Source: Halocaridina rubra (lineage: Eukaryota > Arthropoda > Malacostraca > Decapoda > Atyidae). Taken from it: a stretch of 64,000 nucleotides of DNA. Shown here piece after piece: positions 15,101-29,211 of this stretch (the stretch's first letter is position 1; each line of letters opens with the position of its first letter). Below the pieces are notes generated by a model, which saw only the letters and a list, made by a program, of their open reading frames with translations, searched no databases and had not been told where the DNA came from. Where the stretch lies: positions 131,001 through 195,000 of the forward strand of contig JAXCGZ010005701.1 in the NCBI GenBank assembly GCA_037179515.1. Reading direction: 5' to 3'. Both the position numbers and the translations under genes were made by a program.

Positions 15101-15256
15101 AACTACGGTGGAAGGACCGACTGAAGGAGGATCTCAGAGAGAGACAGCTGGAGGAGGAGCAAGTGATGGACCGGAACCAGTGGAGACGACTAGTGAAGAG
15201 ATGCGACCCCATATGAAAATGGGAACGCAAATAGAGGAAGAAGAAGAAGAAGAAGA
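12156..15256 (+). mobile_element. RTE-clade non-LTR retrotransposon
   Basis: The element begins GCCTCTGGGTTGCTAGAAAT, has a short leader, one endonuclease-RT reading frame and a tail of GAA repeats (15236-15256), typical of RTE elements that end in short tandem repeats. It sits in the leader of a Tigger derivative. Compared with intact leaders, the four bases between aataataaaa and taaaaaatag seem missing at the junction, so no clear target-site duplication is seen. It is nearly full length with recent-looking damage. Confidence 0.85.
12185..15216 (+). pseudogene. RTE endonuclease-reverse transcriptase, broken
   Basis: The N-terminal half is an apurinic-type endonuclease: LRIATLNIGSM (about 12409), VQETRW, GGDLNGHIG (about 12823), QIDFLLYRR and AQHSPVVAKL. 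A Lys/Glu-rich linker follows, then the reverse transcriptase with GKSVGPDQIPAEVW, NYRGIKL, GFMKGRGTMDA, MAFIDLEKA, GLHQGSALSP and the catalytic FADD (14461-14472). The C-terminus has YGAETWPVKK, WFGHVKRRE and RGRPKLRWKDRL, known from RTE/BovB-type proteins often mis-annotated as craniofacial development protein 2. It would need the two breaks to be absent: a TAG at 14210-14212 where family members have Tyr (KAYDRVP) and a one-base deletion near 14392. The start at 12185 is the first in-frame ATG and is uncertain. Confidence 0.9.
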
Positions 15257-15442
15257 AAAAATAGTGAAAAACATTAATACTAACAGTATTGCAACATGTA
15301 AAATACGATACCGCTATCAGTGTTTCGGACAAAGGCTTCTACCATCTTCCATTGTCTCGCCTCACTCGTGTGCACCGTTCACGTTGTGCTTATTAATACG
15401 ATATGCTTGTGATTTTTTTATTCGCATATTTTCACCTTTGCA

Positions 15443-15553
15443 ATGCCTCCAAAGCATCCTTCATCTTTTAAGGCTTCTTGTAGAGAGCCTAAGCGGCAAA
15501 GGAAAATGTTAACCATAACAGATAAGGTAAGTTTACCTATCACGTACATATAA
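15443..15553 (+). pseudogene. Truncated Tigger transposase start (36 codons)
   Basis: MPPKHPSSFKASCREPKRQR, then KMLTITDKV, runs straight into 3' repeat sequence (gtaagtttacctatcacgta) and a TAA. The deletion junction differs from the 49-codon class at 790, 20590 and 31325, so this is an independent deletion. Confidence 0.65.
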
Positions 15554-15863
15554 ATTTACGTTGCATGCTGTTATTTATAAAGTAAAGGGTGGTTTTTTAA
15601 CAGTGCATGGAGGGTTTATGTAGTAAACGTAAAAATAATTGTAATATACCTTTGTACATGAGTATGTCATATAAATTTATGCTTGCATGCTGTTATTTAT
15701 GAAGTAATGGGTGGTTTGTTAACAGTACAGGGAGGGTTTATACAGTTTATACGGTGTAAGCGTAAAAATAAATTAAAATATCTATGTACATATAGGCTGA
15801 TCCTACTCCGGGGGTTTCGTGTCGTGCCGGGTCCCGGAACCGAACCCCCGCGATAATGGGGGG

Positions 15864-15979
<116 letters not shown>

Positions 15980-16145
15980 CTTGTTCCTTTTTTGCGCAAT
16001 TTTTTTATACACAAAATTGCAATAGCACCCCAAAAAATAATAATAAAAAAATTCTAATTTCGCGAATAACGCCCGCAAAAGAAATTTTTATTTTTTTTTT
16101 TACACTTCTTCCACGAGTACAAAGAGGATTACAATAAGAAAAGAT

Positions 16146-16690
<545 letters not shown>

Positions 16691-17146
16691 TTTAGTCTTG
16701 CTTTGGTTATTTATAATTTTTATTTTATCTTTGTTTACATTTGCAGATAGAGGTTCGTTCTCCTGCATCCTCCTCCTCTTTTACCGCATAAGTTACTTGC
16801 TCACGGCCACCATGCATGTCCCAGTGTACTGTATGACTGTTGCCCACTGCATAATAGAGTATAGTACAGTAATGTATGTTAATTTCTAGCTGTAAAGTGA
16901 ATATGAATATCTTTTGCATACTCTTAAAAATAGATACAGGGCTTTCTGCTTTGCTATGTAGTAATAATATATGTTTTTTACTTATCTTATATCTTTGGCA
17001 TGGTGTGTGTATGTAAGGTTTGGAACGTATCTATGCCCTTTATCATTGTTTCCTATGGAAAATGACTCGTGTTTTCATGCGATTTTCCATTTACCCGACA
17101 CTTCTGAGAACCTATCTAGGCGTTATTCTGATAACTAGGTGCATAT

Positions 17147-18602
17147 ACCTTGTTCCTTATTTCCGCGATTTTTTTAACCGTTTAATTGCAATAGCGCCTC
17201 AAACAAATAATAGTAAAAAAAAACGAAAATCGCGAATAATGCTCATGCAAAAAAATTTGACATTTTTTTTTTCATTTTAGTAAAAAATCAAACTCCTCGG
17301 AGGCACTTTTCAGCCATCCTCCTCCTCTTCTACCGCTTAATGTGATCGGATATTATGAAGAAAATTGAAAAAAAGCATTAAGAACAAACAGCAAACATAT
17401 TTTCAATATAATATTGTCAGGGAAATAGCGTTTGAGGGTGCATCAGCTTTAATGGAAGTAGCAAAATGTTTGCCGATAGAGGTTCATTCTCCCACATCCT
17501 ACTCCTCTTCTACCGCTTAATGCGATCGGATATTATGAAGAAAATTGAAAAGAAAAGCATTAAGAACAAACAGCAAACATATTTTCAGTATAATATTGTC
17601 AGGGAAATAGCGTGTGAAGGTGCATCAGCTGATACGAAAGTGTGGAAAAACGTATGCATCCTCGTCCTCACCGCCACCATCAGTGTTGCCAGTATAGATG
17701 AATGAGAGAAATGATAAATATAAAAAATATACATGTAAGCTGGTAAGTTATTTCAAGTATCTTGAAGATGATGTACATTTTTATTTAAATTACAGTATGT
17801 ACTACCATCTTGTAATTAATATATATCTTAAAATGTACCATACATTTGAAAATAAAAATATCCGCTTTATCTGGCAACCCTGGCCACCATGCACGTCCCA
17901 GTGTAAGCCTGTTGCCAACGGCATAATAGAGTGCATTAATTTGTTTATATTACAGTAAATCTGTATATCTTTTATATTGCACACTATTTGCATGTTAATA
18001 TAATAAACTACAGGTCTTTCTGCTTTGTTATGTACTTAAAAAATATGTTTTAGTTATCTTATATCTTTGGTATAGTGTGTCTGGCCACCATGCATGTCCC
18101 AGTGTAAGCCTGTTGCCAACAGCATAATAGAGTGCATTAATTTGTTTACTGCACAGTAAATCTGTATATATTTTATACTGCACACTATTTGCATGTTAAT
18201 ATAAATAACTACAGGTCTTTCTGCTTTGTTATGTACTTATAAAATGTTTTACATATTTTATATCTTTGATATAGTGTGTCTGGCCACCATGCACATCCCA
18301 GTGTAAGCCTGTTGCCAACGGCAGAATAGAGTGCATTAATTTGTTTATTGTACAGTAAATCTGTATATCTTTACTATTTGCATGTTAATACAAATAACTA
18401 CAGGTCTTTCTGCTTTGTTATATACTTATAAAATATGTTTTACTTATCTTACATCTTTGTCATAGTGTGTCTATGGACGGTTGTGGAACGAGCTATGCCC
18501 TTTATCATTGTTTCCTATGGAAAATGACTCGTATTTTCACGCGATTTCCCATTTACTCGTGACTTCTGAGAACCTATCTCCGCATAATTCTGAGAACTGG
18601 GT
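17147..18602 (+). mobile_element. Family 2 element with internal tandem duplications
   Basis: The left end (ACCTTGTTCCTTATTTCCGC) and right end (TTCTGAGAACTGGGTA) match family 2. Instead of the LINE fragment it holds two copies of a 184-bp unit (ctcctcttctaccgcttaat at about 17320 and 17504) and three copies of a 200-bp unit (ggccaccatgcacgtcccag at about 17880, 18083 and 18282). Short readable stretches (KKIEKKSIKNKQQT, NIVREIACEGAS) look like transposase remnants and are too short to classify. Confidence 0.65.
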
Positions 18603-18605
18603 ATA

Positions 18606-18753
<148 letters not shown>

Positions 18754-18754
18754 A

Positions 18755-20214
18755 CAGTGATCCTTCGCTGTATCGCGTTTTTTGGCTCGCAATTTCACTG
18801 TACCGCATTTTTTTTTGGCAATTTTTTTTTGGGGGGGGGGATATGCAAAAATATTAAAATATTAAAAAAATTAAAATTTTCAGTATTTTCATTTTTTTTA
18901 ATTGAAAAAATCATATTTCATTATCTAATTGATAAAAAAAATTTACTTCCCAGCCTACGAATAATAAAACAGTAAAAAATAGTAAACAACAAAAATTTAG
19001 ATATACAGTATAACTCACAGTATTGCATCATGTGAAATAGTGTCCGATAGCGTACAATGTATTGGGGTCGCAGCTACGTGAGCTAGCATATATATTTATA
19101 TTTCCAGTAGTTTCCTGATTTTATTGATAAAAAAACGTATTTCTTAGCCTAAGAATAATAAAAGAGTAAAAAATAGTAAAAAACATAAATACTAAGAGTA
19201 TTGCAACATGTAAAATATGATACCGGTATTTCTTAGCCTAAGAGTTATAATACAGGTAAAAAATAGTAAAAAACATAAATTTAGATATATAACTCACAGT
19301 ATTGCATCATGTGAAATAGTGTCCGATAGTGTACAATGTATTGGGGTCGCAGCTATGTGAGCTAGCATATATATTAAAATTTCCAGTAGTTTCATGATTT
19401 TATTGATAAAAAAGCGTATTTCTTAGCCTAAGAATAATAAAGCAGTAAAAAACATAAATACTAACAGTATTGCAACATGTAAAATACGATACCGCTATCA
19501 GCGTTTCGGACAAAGGCTTGCACCATCTTCCATTGTCTCGCCTCACTTGGTCAGTCTAACTCACGTGTGCGCCATTCACTTTGTACTTACTAATACGTTT
19601 TGCTTGTGATTTTTTTACTCGCATATTTTAACCTTTGCAATGCCTCCCAAGCATCCTTCATCTTCTAAGGCTTCTTGTAGTGAGCCTAAGCGGCAAAGGA
19701 AAATGTTAACCATAACAGATAAGGTGAAACTCTTCGATATGTTGAAAGAAGGAAAAAGGTTTACGGATGTCGGCCGCTATTTTGGCCTCAATGAATAACA
19801 GCCGTAAAGCTGTTATTGGCTGCGGAATAATTTCCTCTGGCGTCTACAAACTCATTACCACCTCATTCACGATAAGTTTACCTATCACGTACATATAAAT
19901 TTACGTTGCATACTGTTATTATAAAGTAAAGGATAGTTTTTTAACAGTGCAGGGAGGGTTTATACAGTAAACGTAAAAATCATTGTAAAATACCTATGTA
20001 CATGAGTATGTCATATAAATTTATGCTTGCATGCTGTTATTTATGAAGTAAAGGGTGGTTTGTTAACAGTACAGGGAGTGTTTATACAGTTTATGTGGTG
20101 TAAACGTAAAAATAAATTAAAATATCTATGTACATATAGGCTGATCCTACTCCGCGATTTTCCTGTCTCGCGCCGGGTCCCGGAACCGAACCTTCGCGAT
20201 AATTGAAGGAACAC

Positions 20215-20215
<1 letters not shown>
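18755..20215 (+). mobile_element. Tigger deletion element
   Basis: The left end is CAGTGATCCTTCGCTGTATC. The right end is GAAGGAACACTT next to (TA)n, slightly decayed. It contains leader units with CCTAAGAATAATAAAA, the start of the transposase (19640), a deletion joining it to sequence just after the transposase stop (cagccgtaaagctgttattg) and the 3' subterminal region. Non-autonomous. Confidence 0.78.
19640..19798 (+). pseudogene. Truncated Tigger transposase start (52 codons)
   Basis: The frame opens with MPPKHPSSSK, goes on through KMLTITDKVKLFDMLKEGKR and GRYFGLNE, and stops at TAA where the deletion joins the 3' end of the gene. Relative to the 49-codon class it retains GLNE, so it arose from a different deletion. 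The recognition part of the HTH (ESTVRYIKK) is absent. Confidence 0.65.

Positions 20216-20216
<1 letters not shown>

Positions 20217-20310
<94 letters not shown>
20217..20310. repeat. (TA)n microsatellite
   Basis: TA dinucleotide run between two Tigger derivatives lying in opposite orientation, which meet tail to tail across it. Confidence 0.95.
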
Positions 20311-21480
<1,170 letters not shown>

Positions 21481-21889
21481 ACCTAGTTCTCAGAATAATG
21501 CCTAGATAGGTTCTCAGAAGTGTCGGGTAAATGGAAAATCACGTGAAAAAACGTTCCAAACCTTACATAGACACACCATGCCAAAGATATAAGATAAGTA
21601 AAAAACATATTTTATTACTACATAGCAAAGCAGAAAGCCCTGTATCTATTTTTAAGAGTATACAAAAGATAATCATATTCACTTTACAGCTAGAAATTAA
21701 CATACATTACTATACTTTATTATGCAGTGGGCAACAGTTATACAGTACACTGGGACATGCATGGTGGCAGTGAGCAAGTTACTTATATGGTAGAAGAGGA
21801 GGAGGATGCAGGAGAACGAGCCTCTAGCAGCAAATGTATATAAAGATAAAATAAGAATTATAAATAACCAAAGCAAGACTAAAAAACAA

Positions 21890-22240
21890 AAAAAAAATTA
21901 AATTATGCAATGCCTAAATCTACCATACTGACAGATTAAAAAAACTTAATCTACATTCTCTAGAGAGGCACAGAGTTAGGGGGGGATATGATTGAGGTGT
22001 ATAAATGGTTTAAAGGGATTAACAAGGGTAATATTAAAAAAGTTTTAAAAATTCATGATCAAACCAGAACTCGTAATGGGTAATGGATTTAATCTTGATA
22101 AATTTAGGGTCAGAAGGGAAATTGGTGAAAATTGGTTTGGTAATTCCGTAGAGTATTCCTAGTAGGATAATAAATGCCAATACCTTAGACACCTTGAAAT
22201 GTAGATTAAATTGACATATGACAGAGGTAGGGTGGGTATG
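21890..22240 (+). pseudogene. LINE RT C-terminal fragment in inverted family 2
   Basis: The plus strand here reads the RT tail (aaacttaatctacattctct, then a RGDMIEVYKWFKGINKG-like frame, KIHDQTRTRNG, KFRVRREIGENWFGN), broken by stops. It keeps the same relation to the family 2 right half as the other copies. Confidence 0.55.
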
Positions 22241-22500
22241 AATATGTTAGTGTTTATTAGAAAAATCATAAAAAGAAAAATAGAAATAAATAAGTAGAGT
22301 AGAATAGAATAGGTTAGACATACTGAAAATATCATTAAAAAATGGAGCTGCCTCGTGTGTGCCAGTAGGCATGTTGCAGTGTCCCCTATTATGTTCTTAT
22401 GTTCTTAATATTTTCAGAACGCGTGTTTTGCATCCTCCTTCCATATTCAAATTTGTATCTGGTTTCTGAATGACAAATTTGTTAATAAAATGTATCCAAT

Positions 22501-22885
<385 letters not shown>

Positions 22886-23220
22886 CTTTACAAAAAAACG
22901 AATTAAAACTTAGGTTTATTACCTTTAAAATGAGCACTGTAATGAACGTGATTAAGACAAAAGCAATCATTGTATTACATAATAAGATGAAAAATTTTTA
23001 CCTAATTCCTGTTTAAGAGAGACATTACAAAAGATTCGTGGAAAGGAAATTAATTTAACGGTCTTTTAACTCATTAACGTTTTTATTAAAAGTGCATTAT
23101 TATATTTATCATTTGCTGCCCCAAACGACTCATCAGCTTGTAAAGTAACTGATGTATGCATTGTTTGCAAGACTATTCTCCTTTTAATATAAATATATTC
23201 TATATAATGTAAGTGAAATG

Positions 23221-23225
<5 letters not shown>

Positions 23226-23315
<90 letters not shown>

Positions 23316-23385
23316 TAATTAACTCTTGTTCATTCAACCAAAACCACATTATTTATTGTAAAAATAATGGTTTAGTTACAAATTC

Positions 23386-23447
<62 letters not shown>

Positions 23448-23738
23448 AATCACCACAAATCATCATCAAAGGAAAATTATTGTTAACAATAATAATAACA
23501 ATAATAATAATAATAATAATAATAATAAGATCTAAGGAGAATTTTTTGGAATAGACATCATGAGAGTAATGCAGAGGTATATTAAAACCCAGCAGAGAGC
23601 TGGATATTCATTACACATCTTTTATAATCCCTTCACATCTGACTGGTCATTACACTCTCCATCTGTTTCTCTTTACAGCCTGATAAAGGCTGTTTTATTT
23701 TATAATTTTTTGGCCCATCCTGGTGTCACAATGATCTA

Positions 23739-23745
<7 letters not shown>
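23226..23745 (-). repeat. Foldback repeat arm with (AG)n and (AAT)n
   Basis: (AG)n at 23226-23311 is followed by the 80-base block (ctttaattaactcttgttca), (AAT)n at 23387-23450 and 23505-23528, and the arm agacatcatgagagtaatgc through to the complement of tgacaccagga. It matches 10598-10950 and 42148-42590. Confidence 0.75.
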
Positions 23746-23769
<24 letters not shown>

Positions 23770-23989
23770 CGGTATTCACGAATTCCGAGTTTTTTACTAT
23801 TATTTTTGGGGGGCGTTATTTCAGTTTCGTGGATAAAAAAATCGCGTATAAAAGGAACAAGGTGTATATATACAGTGTTGCCTCTCTTATCGCGGTAGTT
23901 CGGTTCCGGGACCCGGCGCGAACCAGGAAATCCGCGAAGTAGGGTCCGCCTATATGTACATAGATATTTTAATATATTTTTACGTTTAC

Positions 23990-24650
23990 ACTGTATAAAC
24001 CCTCCCTGCACCGTTAAAAAAACACCCTTTACATTATAAATAACAGCAAGCAACGTAAATTTTTATGAAAGTGATAGATAAAATTACGGTGAATGAGGTG
24101 ATAATGATGTGACATACATACTCATTTACATTTATTTTTTCATTTACGTACTGTATAAACAAACCCTCACTGCACTGTTAAAAAAAACACCCTTAACATT
24201 ATAGATAACAGCAAGCAACGTAAATTTTTATGAAAGTGATAGGAAAACTTACCGTGAATGTGATGATGACGTGACATACATACTCATTTACAATTATTTT
24301 TTCGTTTACGTACTGTATAAACCCTCCCTGCACTGTTAAAAAAACACCCTTTACATTATAAATAACAGCAAGCATTGTAAATTTTTATGAAACTGATAGA
24401 TAAAATTACGGTGAATGAGGTGATAATGACGTGACATACATACTCATTTACAATTATTTTTTCGTTTACGAACTGTATAAACCCTCCCTGCACTGTTAAA
24501 AAAAACACCCTTTGCATTATAAATAACAGCACGCAACGTAAATTTTTATGAAAGTGATAGATAAAATTACGGTGAATGAGGTGATGATGACGTGACATAC
24601 ATTTGTACATGATAGGTAAACTTACCGTGAATGAGGTGATGATCATCATT
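23990..24650 (-). repeat. 160-bp subterminal tandem array of Tigger copy 2
   Basis: Roughly four monomers of the array seen at 7905-9030 in inverse orientation (AACCCTCCCTGCACTGTTAA spaced by about 160). Confidence 0.88.
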
Positions 24651-24690
24651 CTCGACCCCGGAGGAAATTATTTCACAGCCAATAAAAGCT

Positions 24691-26423
24691 TTACGGCTGC
24701 ATTTTTGCTGGGAAGAACATGGTAATGGGGAGTTGCTGTTGTTGTTTCTTCATTTGTTGGAACATGGCATGGTAAGGAGTCATGGCATCGTCGAGAAAAT
24801 TACAGAAGGTCACCGAACGAACCATATTTTCGTCATGTTCCTGCGAGAGTTGTTGGAGTGCTCTGTAATGTTCATACATGGCTGCCAAACGTTCGAGTGT
24901 AAGGCCAGGTTCTTCAGTTGGTTCATGCGATTCCTCAAGTTCTTCCTCTTCTTCGCTCGCTGATTTCGTCATTTCATCCAAGTCTTCATCACTCAAAGGC
25001 TGCGAGTGGCAGTCAATCAGTTCATTCACATATTCGGGAGTCATATCTTTAAAGCCTTCTCCTCCTAGCAATGCAGCCAACTTCACAGCTTTCGCAACTG
25101 CCGCCTTCTGCACCTCGACAGGAGCAAATCCCTTGTAGTCGTGGATGATTTCGGGCCACAATTTCTTCCAGCTGGCATTGATTGTGGCCGACTTCATTTC
25201 TTTGATTGCTTTCTGAATATTTTTTAGGCATGTGGCAATCGTGTAATTACGCCAGTAAGTCTTCAATGAGAAGTCTTTGTCCGAATCCATGGAATCAACT
25301 AGGTTCGCCAGGGCATTTCGTGTGTAGAGGGCCTTGAACGCACGAATAATGCCTTGATCCATAGGCTGAATCAGTGACGTCATATTCGGTGGCAGGAACT
25401 CAACTTGAACACCGTCATATTGGAGCTTAATTGCGTGGCCACCAGCATTATCCATCAAAAGAAGGACTTTAAATTCAAGGCCTTTTTCCATAAGATTAAG
25501 TTTTACCTGAGGGATAAACATTGGTGAAACCAGTCCAATGTGAGGCTTTTCATGATCCAGGCCTTGGGGTTATGCATCCAATACACTGGCAGCAGATTCT
25601 TATTCTTGTTCTTCAAAGCCCTAGGGTTCTTTGACTTGTAGATAAGCCCGGGCTTTAACATGAAGCCCGCAGCATTCCCGCACATGATGAGGGTAACGCG
25701 ATCTTTGTGCGCTCTAAATCCCGGGGCTTTAGCTTCTTCCTTGAAGAGAAAAGTGCGAGATGGCATTCTCTTCCAAAATAACTCAGTCTCATCCATGTTG
25801 AAGACTTGCTCAGGAACATATTCCCCTTCGGCGATAATTTTCTTGAAGCCATTCTTGACGTAATTTTCTGCGGCAGCTGTATCTGCAGAGGCAGCCTCGC
25901 CATAAACTGAAACGCTCTTTAGGCCATAGCGTTTTTGAAATTTGAAGAACCATCCCATGCTAGCAACGAACGGTTGTATCCTCGATGGAGAATCGCTGGA
26001 GGGTCCTGGTTGTGGGTCGCCACTGTCGTCATCGGGTTCATTTGCAGCGAATGTCTCGTACAGCTTCTTCGCCTTTGTTTGTATGATATTGGTGTCTAAG
26101 CTGATGTTTTTCTTTCTGCAATCAGCAATCCACAGGGCCAAAGCAGCTTCCATGCGCACTACTGCCTTATTGCGGGGTGATACGAGCCTCTTTGCCGATT
26201 TATTAAAAGAAATGCTCACTGTTTTCCTGATCTTTGCCTCGTCCTTTTTTATGTAAGGCACAGTAGATTTATTGAGGCCAAAATAGCGGCCGACATCCAC
26301 AAACTTTTTTCCTTCTTTCAACACATCTAAGAGTTTCACTTTAACTACAATAGTTAACATTTTCCTTTGCCGCTTAGGCTCACTACAAGAAGCCTTAGAA
26401 GATGAAGGATGCTTGGGAGGCAT
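24691..26423 (-). pseudogene. Tigger-like transposase, copy 2 (one frameshift)
   Basis: The start is the ATG at 26423 (MPPKHPSSSK). This ATG fits the family N-terminus; an in-frame extension upstream is leader sequence. Domains: basic N-terminus, CENP-B/psq HTH (KMLTIVVKVKLLDVLKEGKK to STVPYIKKDE), second HTH around WIADCRKKNISLDTN, then the DDE_1-type core with FNMDET (Asp codon 25791-25793), LLLMDNAGGH (25450-25452) and QPMDQG (25357-25359), giving DD30D. The acidic tail (EEEEELEESHEPTEE) ends FFPAKMQP. Compared with copy 1, one base is missing near 25518 in the codons for CFIPQV, the only obvious lesion. It would encode about 577 residues, a usual size for Tigger transposases, which act in the nucleus on the element termini. 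Confidence 0.92.
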
Positions 26424-27541
26424 TGCAAAGGTTAAAATATGCAAGTAAAAAAAATCACAAGCAAAACGTATTAGTAAGCACAACGAGAGCAGCGCACACA
26501 AGAGTTAGACTGAGCGAGTGAGGCGGCACATTGGAAATTGGAGGGAAAAGCAAACTGCAATGAAAAAGCCAATCAGACCCCATGATACAGAAAATATTGA
26601 AAAACAGTTCTGTGATTCGTTGTCTCCCGACCTCACAGCCAATAGCATTCCATGAACTATCTCACGTAGGTGAGAGCCTTTTCGTTTCCGAAACGTTGAT
26701 AGCGGTATCGTATTTTACATGGTGAAATACTGTTAGTACTTTATGTTTTTTATTATTTTTTACTGTTTTATTATTCTTAGGCTAGGAAATACTTGTTTTA
26801 TCAATAAAATAATGAAAATTTTAATATTCACTAGGTCACGTGGGTGAGGGCCTTTTCGTTTTCCGAAACGTTGATAGCGGTATCGTATTTTACATGGTGA
26901 AAGTACTTTTAGTACTTTATATGTTTTTTTTTTATTATTTTTTACTGTTTTATTATTCTTAGGCAGGAAATACTTGTTTTATCAATAAAATAATGAAAAT
27001 TTTAATATTCAATAGGTCACAAAGGTGAGAGCCTTTGCGATTTCCGAAACACTGATACCGGTATCGTATTTTACGTGGTGCAATACTGTTTACTATTTTT
27101 TGCTGTTTTATTATTCTTAGGCTAAGAAATACGTTTGTTTTATCAATAAAATCATGAAACTACTGGAAATATAAATATTATATGCTAGCTCACGTAGCTG
27201 TGACCCCAATACTGTACATTGTACGCTATCGGACACTGGTTTGCATGATGCAATACCCTGTACTGTGAATTATACTGTACGTACGTATATCTAAATTTAT
27301 TGTTTTTTACTATTTTTTTTTACTGTTTTATTAATCGTAGGCTGGGAAATATTTTTTTTTTATCAATTAAATAATGAAAATTTTTTTTTTCAATAAAAAA
27401 AATGAAAATACTGAAATTTTTTTTTCTTTCAATATTTTAATATTTTTGCGTATACCCATAAAATAAAATAATAATTTATCCAAATAAAAACCGCGATAGA
27501 GTGAGAACGCGAACCAAGAAGCGCGAATAACCGGGGTAACA

Positions 27542-27544
<3 letters not shown>

Positions 27545-27631
<87 letters not shown>
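27545..27631. repeat. (TA)n microsatellite
   Basis: TA run directly at the 5' terminus of Tigger copy 2. Confidence 0.95.
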
Positions 27632-27636
<5 letters not shown>

Positions 27637-27797
27637 TAATTTTTTTTTTTTTTTTTACCCCGACCGGGACTCGAACCTAGGACTTATGATTACTAAGTCA
27701 AGGCGCTACCACTAGTAGTGGTAGCGCCTTGACTTAGTAATCATAAGTCCTAGGTTCGAGTCCCGGTCGGGGTAAAAAAAAAAAAAAAATTATTCAT
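27632..27797. repeat. Spacerless ~82-bp palindrome of the tRNA-like repeat
   Basis: The left arm 27632-27713 is the reverse complement of 27714-27797 with no spacer (centre ACTAGT) and only a one-base difference in the A/T run. Each arm carries the B-box GGTTCGAGTCC and the pseudo-anticodon arm of the tRNA-like repeat. The A-box side is cut at the centre (GTAGTGGTAGCGCC), so two half-units face each other. Confidence 0.92.
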
Positions 27798-27826
27798 GTT
27801 TTCACATATGTAATGTGCTTATTTGG

Positions 27827-27983
<157 letters not shown>

Positions 27984-28104
27984 CATAGAGTCCTCATGTA
28001 AAGTCGTTTCGCTGTTACGACAAAGGCCTGTCAAGGGTCTCTTGGTACCGGGAATTGTTCTGATGCACCCAGAATTGAGTCACTCTCAAATAGTTAAAGT
28101 ACTA

Positions 28105-28415
28105 TTAGACACTCTGTAACTTACTAACGAGTTAGGTTGCAAAAGTCTATTCGAAAGTAGAATATTTTTAAGTTGTCTCTGGGTCAAATCAATACAATGC
28201 AGTAAGTACAGTAAGTACTGTATAGTACTTAGGCTAAAGTCACTCAAATACTACATAAAACAAAAAGTGTACAGTACTGATGAATTCTAATACAGTGATA
28301 ATTATGGAAAAATGGATTACAGTAATACATACATTAAAACATGGGTAGATAATGGGTAGGCATTTGTTCGTATCTATGACTGTTTGCAACTCGGTTGTTC
28401 ATAAGCTTCTGTAGT
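28105..28415 (-). repeat. Dispersed repeat, uninterrupted copy
   Basis: The complement of this stretch (catagatacgaacaaatgcc ... cctaactcgttagtaagtta) matches 49588-49660 and 53990-54205 joined together. Its two edges are loosely inverted (acgagttaggttgcaaaag against ccgagttgcaaacag), which suggests a small MITE. Confidence 0.6.
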
Positions 28416-28980
28416 TTCACTTATATGTTCACATGAGGATCAATTAAGGCTCTTCCATTAATGAAGGTCGACACGCCAACTCACAAAACAAAAGAAACAC
28501 TAAGCTACCCCTCTCTCATCATTTGTTATGCTAGAGATAGTCTCCCACTCATTTGGTTAGACCAATATTTCCAAGATAGGAACAGGAAGTGTTGAGGCAG
28601 ATGTTGTTGAGCTGAAAAAACTTCTCTTTCCTCAGAGAATCCTCTTATAAGTTTTACAAACAGGTCAGACAGTAATATTAAAACAGTGGCAAATACAGCT
28701 GTTCTCATACTTATCAAGTTAATGGCTTTAATTATTTATTTTCTTATATACAGTTGGTTATCTTGAAAAATTATATTGAATTTAAAAAGAAAAAATACCA
28801 AACATGTAGCTGTAAATATGATTTTATTCTAAATAGTTTGGTGAGCGCAATGTAAGAATATGATGTCATGCGGCATTAGAAGCAGGAAAAGGACTAGCGC
28901 TCAGTTTATTCCCGGCCACTACATTGTATCTAGTGCTTTCGTCTGCTCTCTCACTGTGTTCGCTCGTTACTGCCTTTACT

Positions 28981-29211
28981 ATGCCTCCCAAGTGTGTTAG
29001 TGGTAGCTCTGATGGCAGTGCCACTAAGAAAAGAAAAGTCATGACTATGGAAATTAAAATTGAAGAGGCAAATCATGCTGGAAAGGGAGAATCTTCTACG
29101 AATATTGGCCGCAATCTCGGATCAGCCCATATAACTGTGACCACGATCATCAAAGACAAAGATCACATCCGTAACCAAATTTCTCCCTCCCTATGCAAGC
29201 ACAGCACATGA
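28981..29211 (+). pseudogene. TIGD1-like transposase N-terminal fragment
   Basis: MPPKCVSGSSDGSATKKRKV begins a frame with TMEIKIEEANHAGKGESS and TVTTIIKDKDHIRNQ, the CENP-B-type HTH of a Tigger-1-like transposase. It then runs out of homology (SPSLCKHST) at a deletion. The same opening is found at 46846 (MPPKGVSDHSDGSATKKRK). No catalytic residues, not functional. Confidence 0.65.

Larger units (their letters stand above)
23873..27544 (-). mobile_element. Tigger (pogo-type) DNA transposon, copy 2
   Basis: The termini are CAGTGTTGCCTCTCTTATCG at the left and the complement of CAGTGTTACCCCGGTTATTC at the right, both next to TA. From right to left: 5' end, leader repeats (26700-27240), transposase (26423-24691), 3' 160-bp array and 3' end. 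At 3672 bp this is the cleanest copy, with no nested insertion. It provides the empty-site sequence for the insertion in copy 1. The single frameshift makes it defective. Confidence 0.9.
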
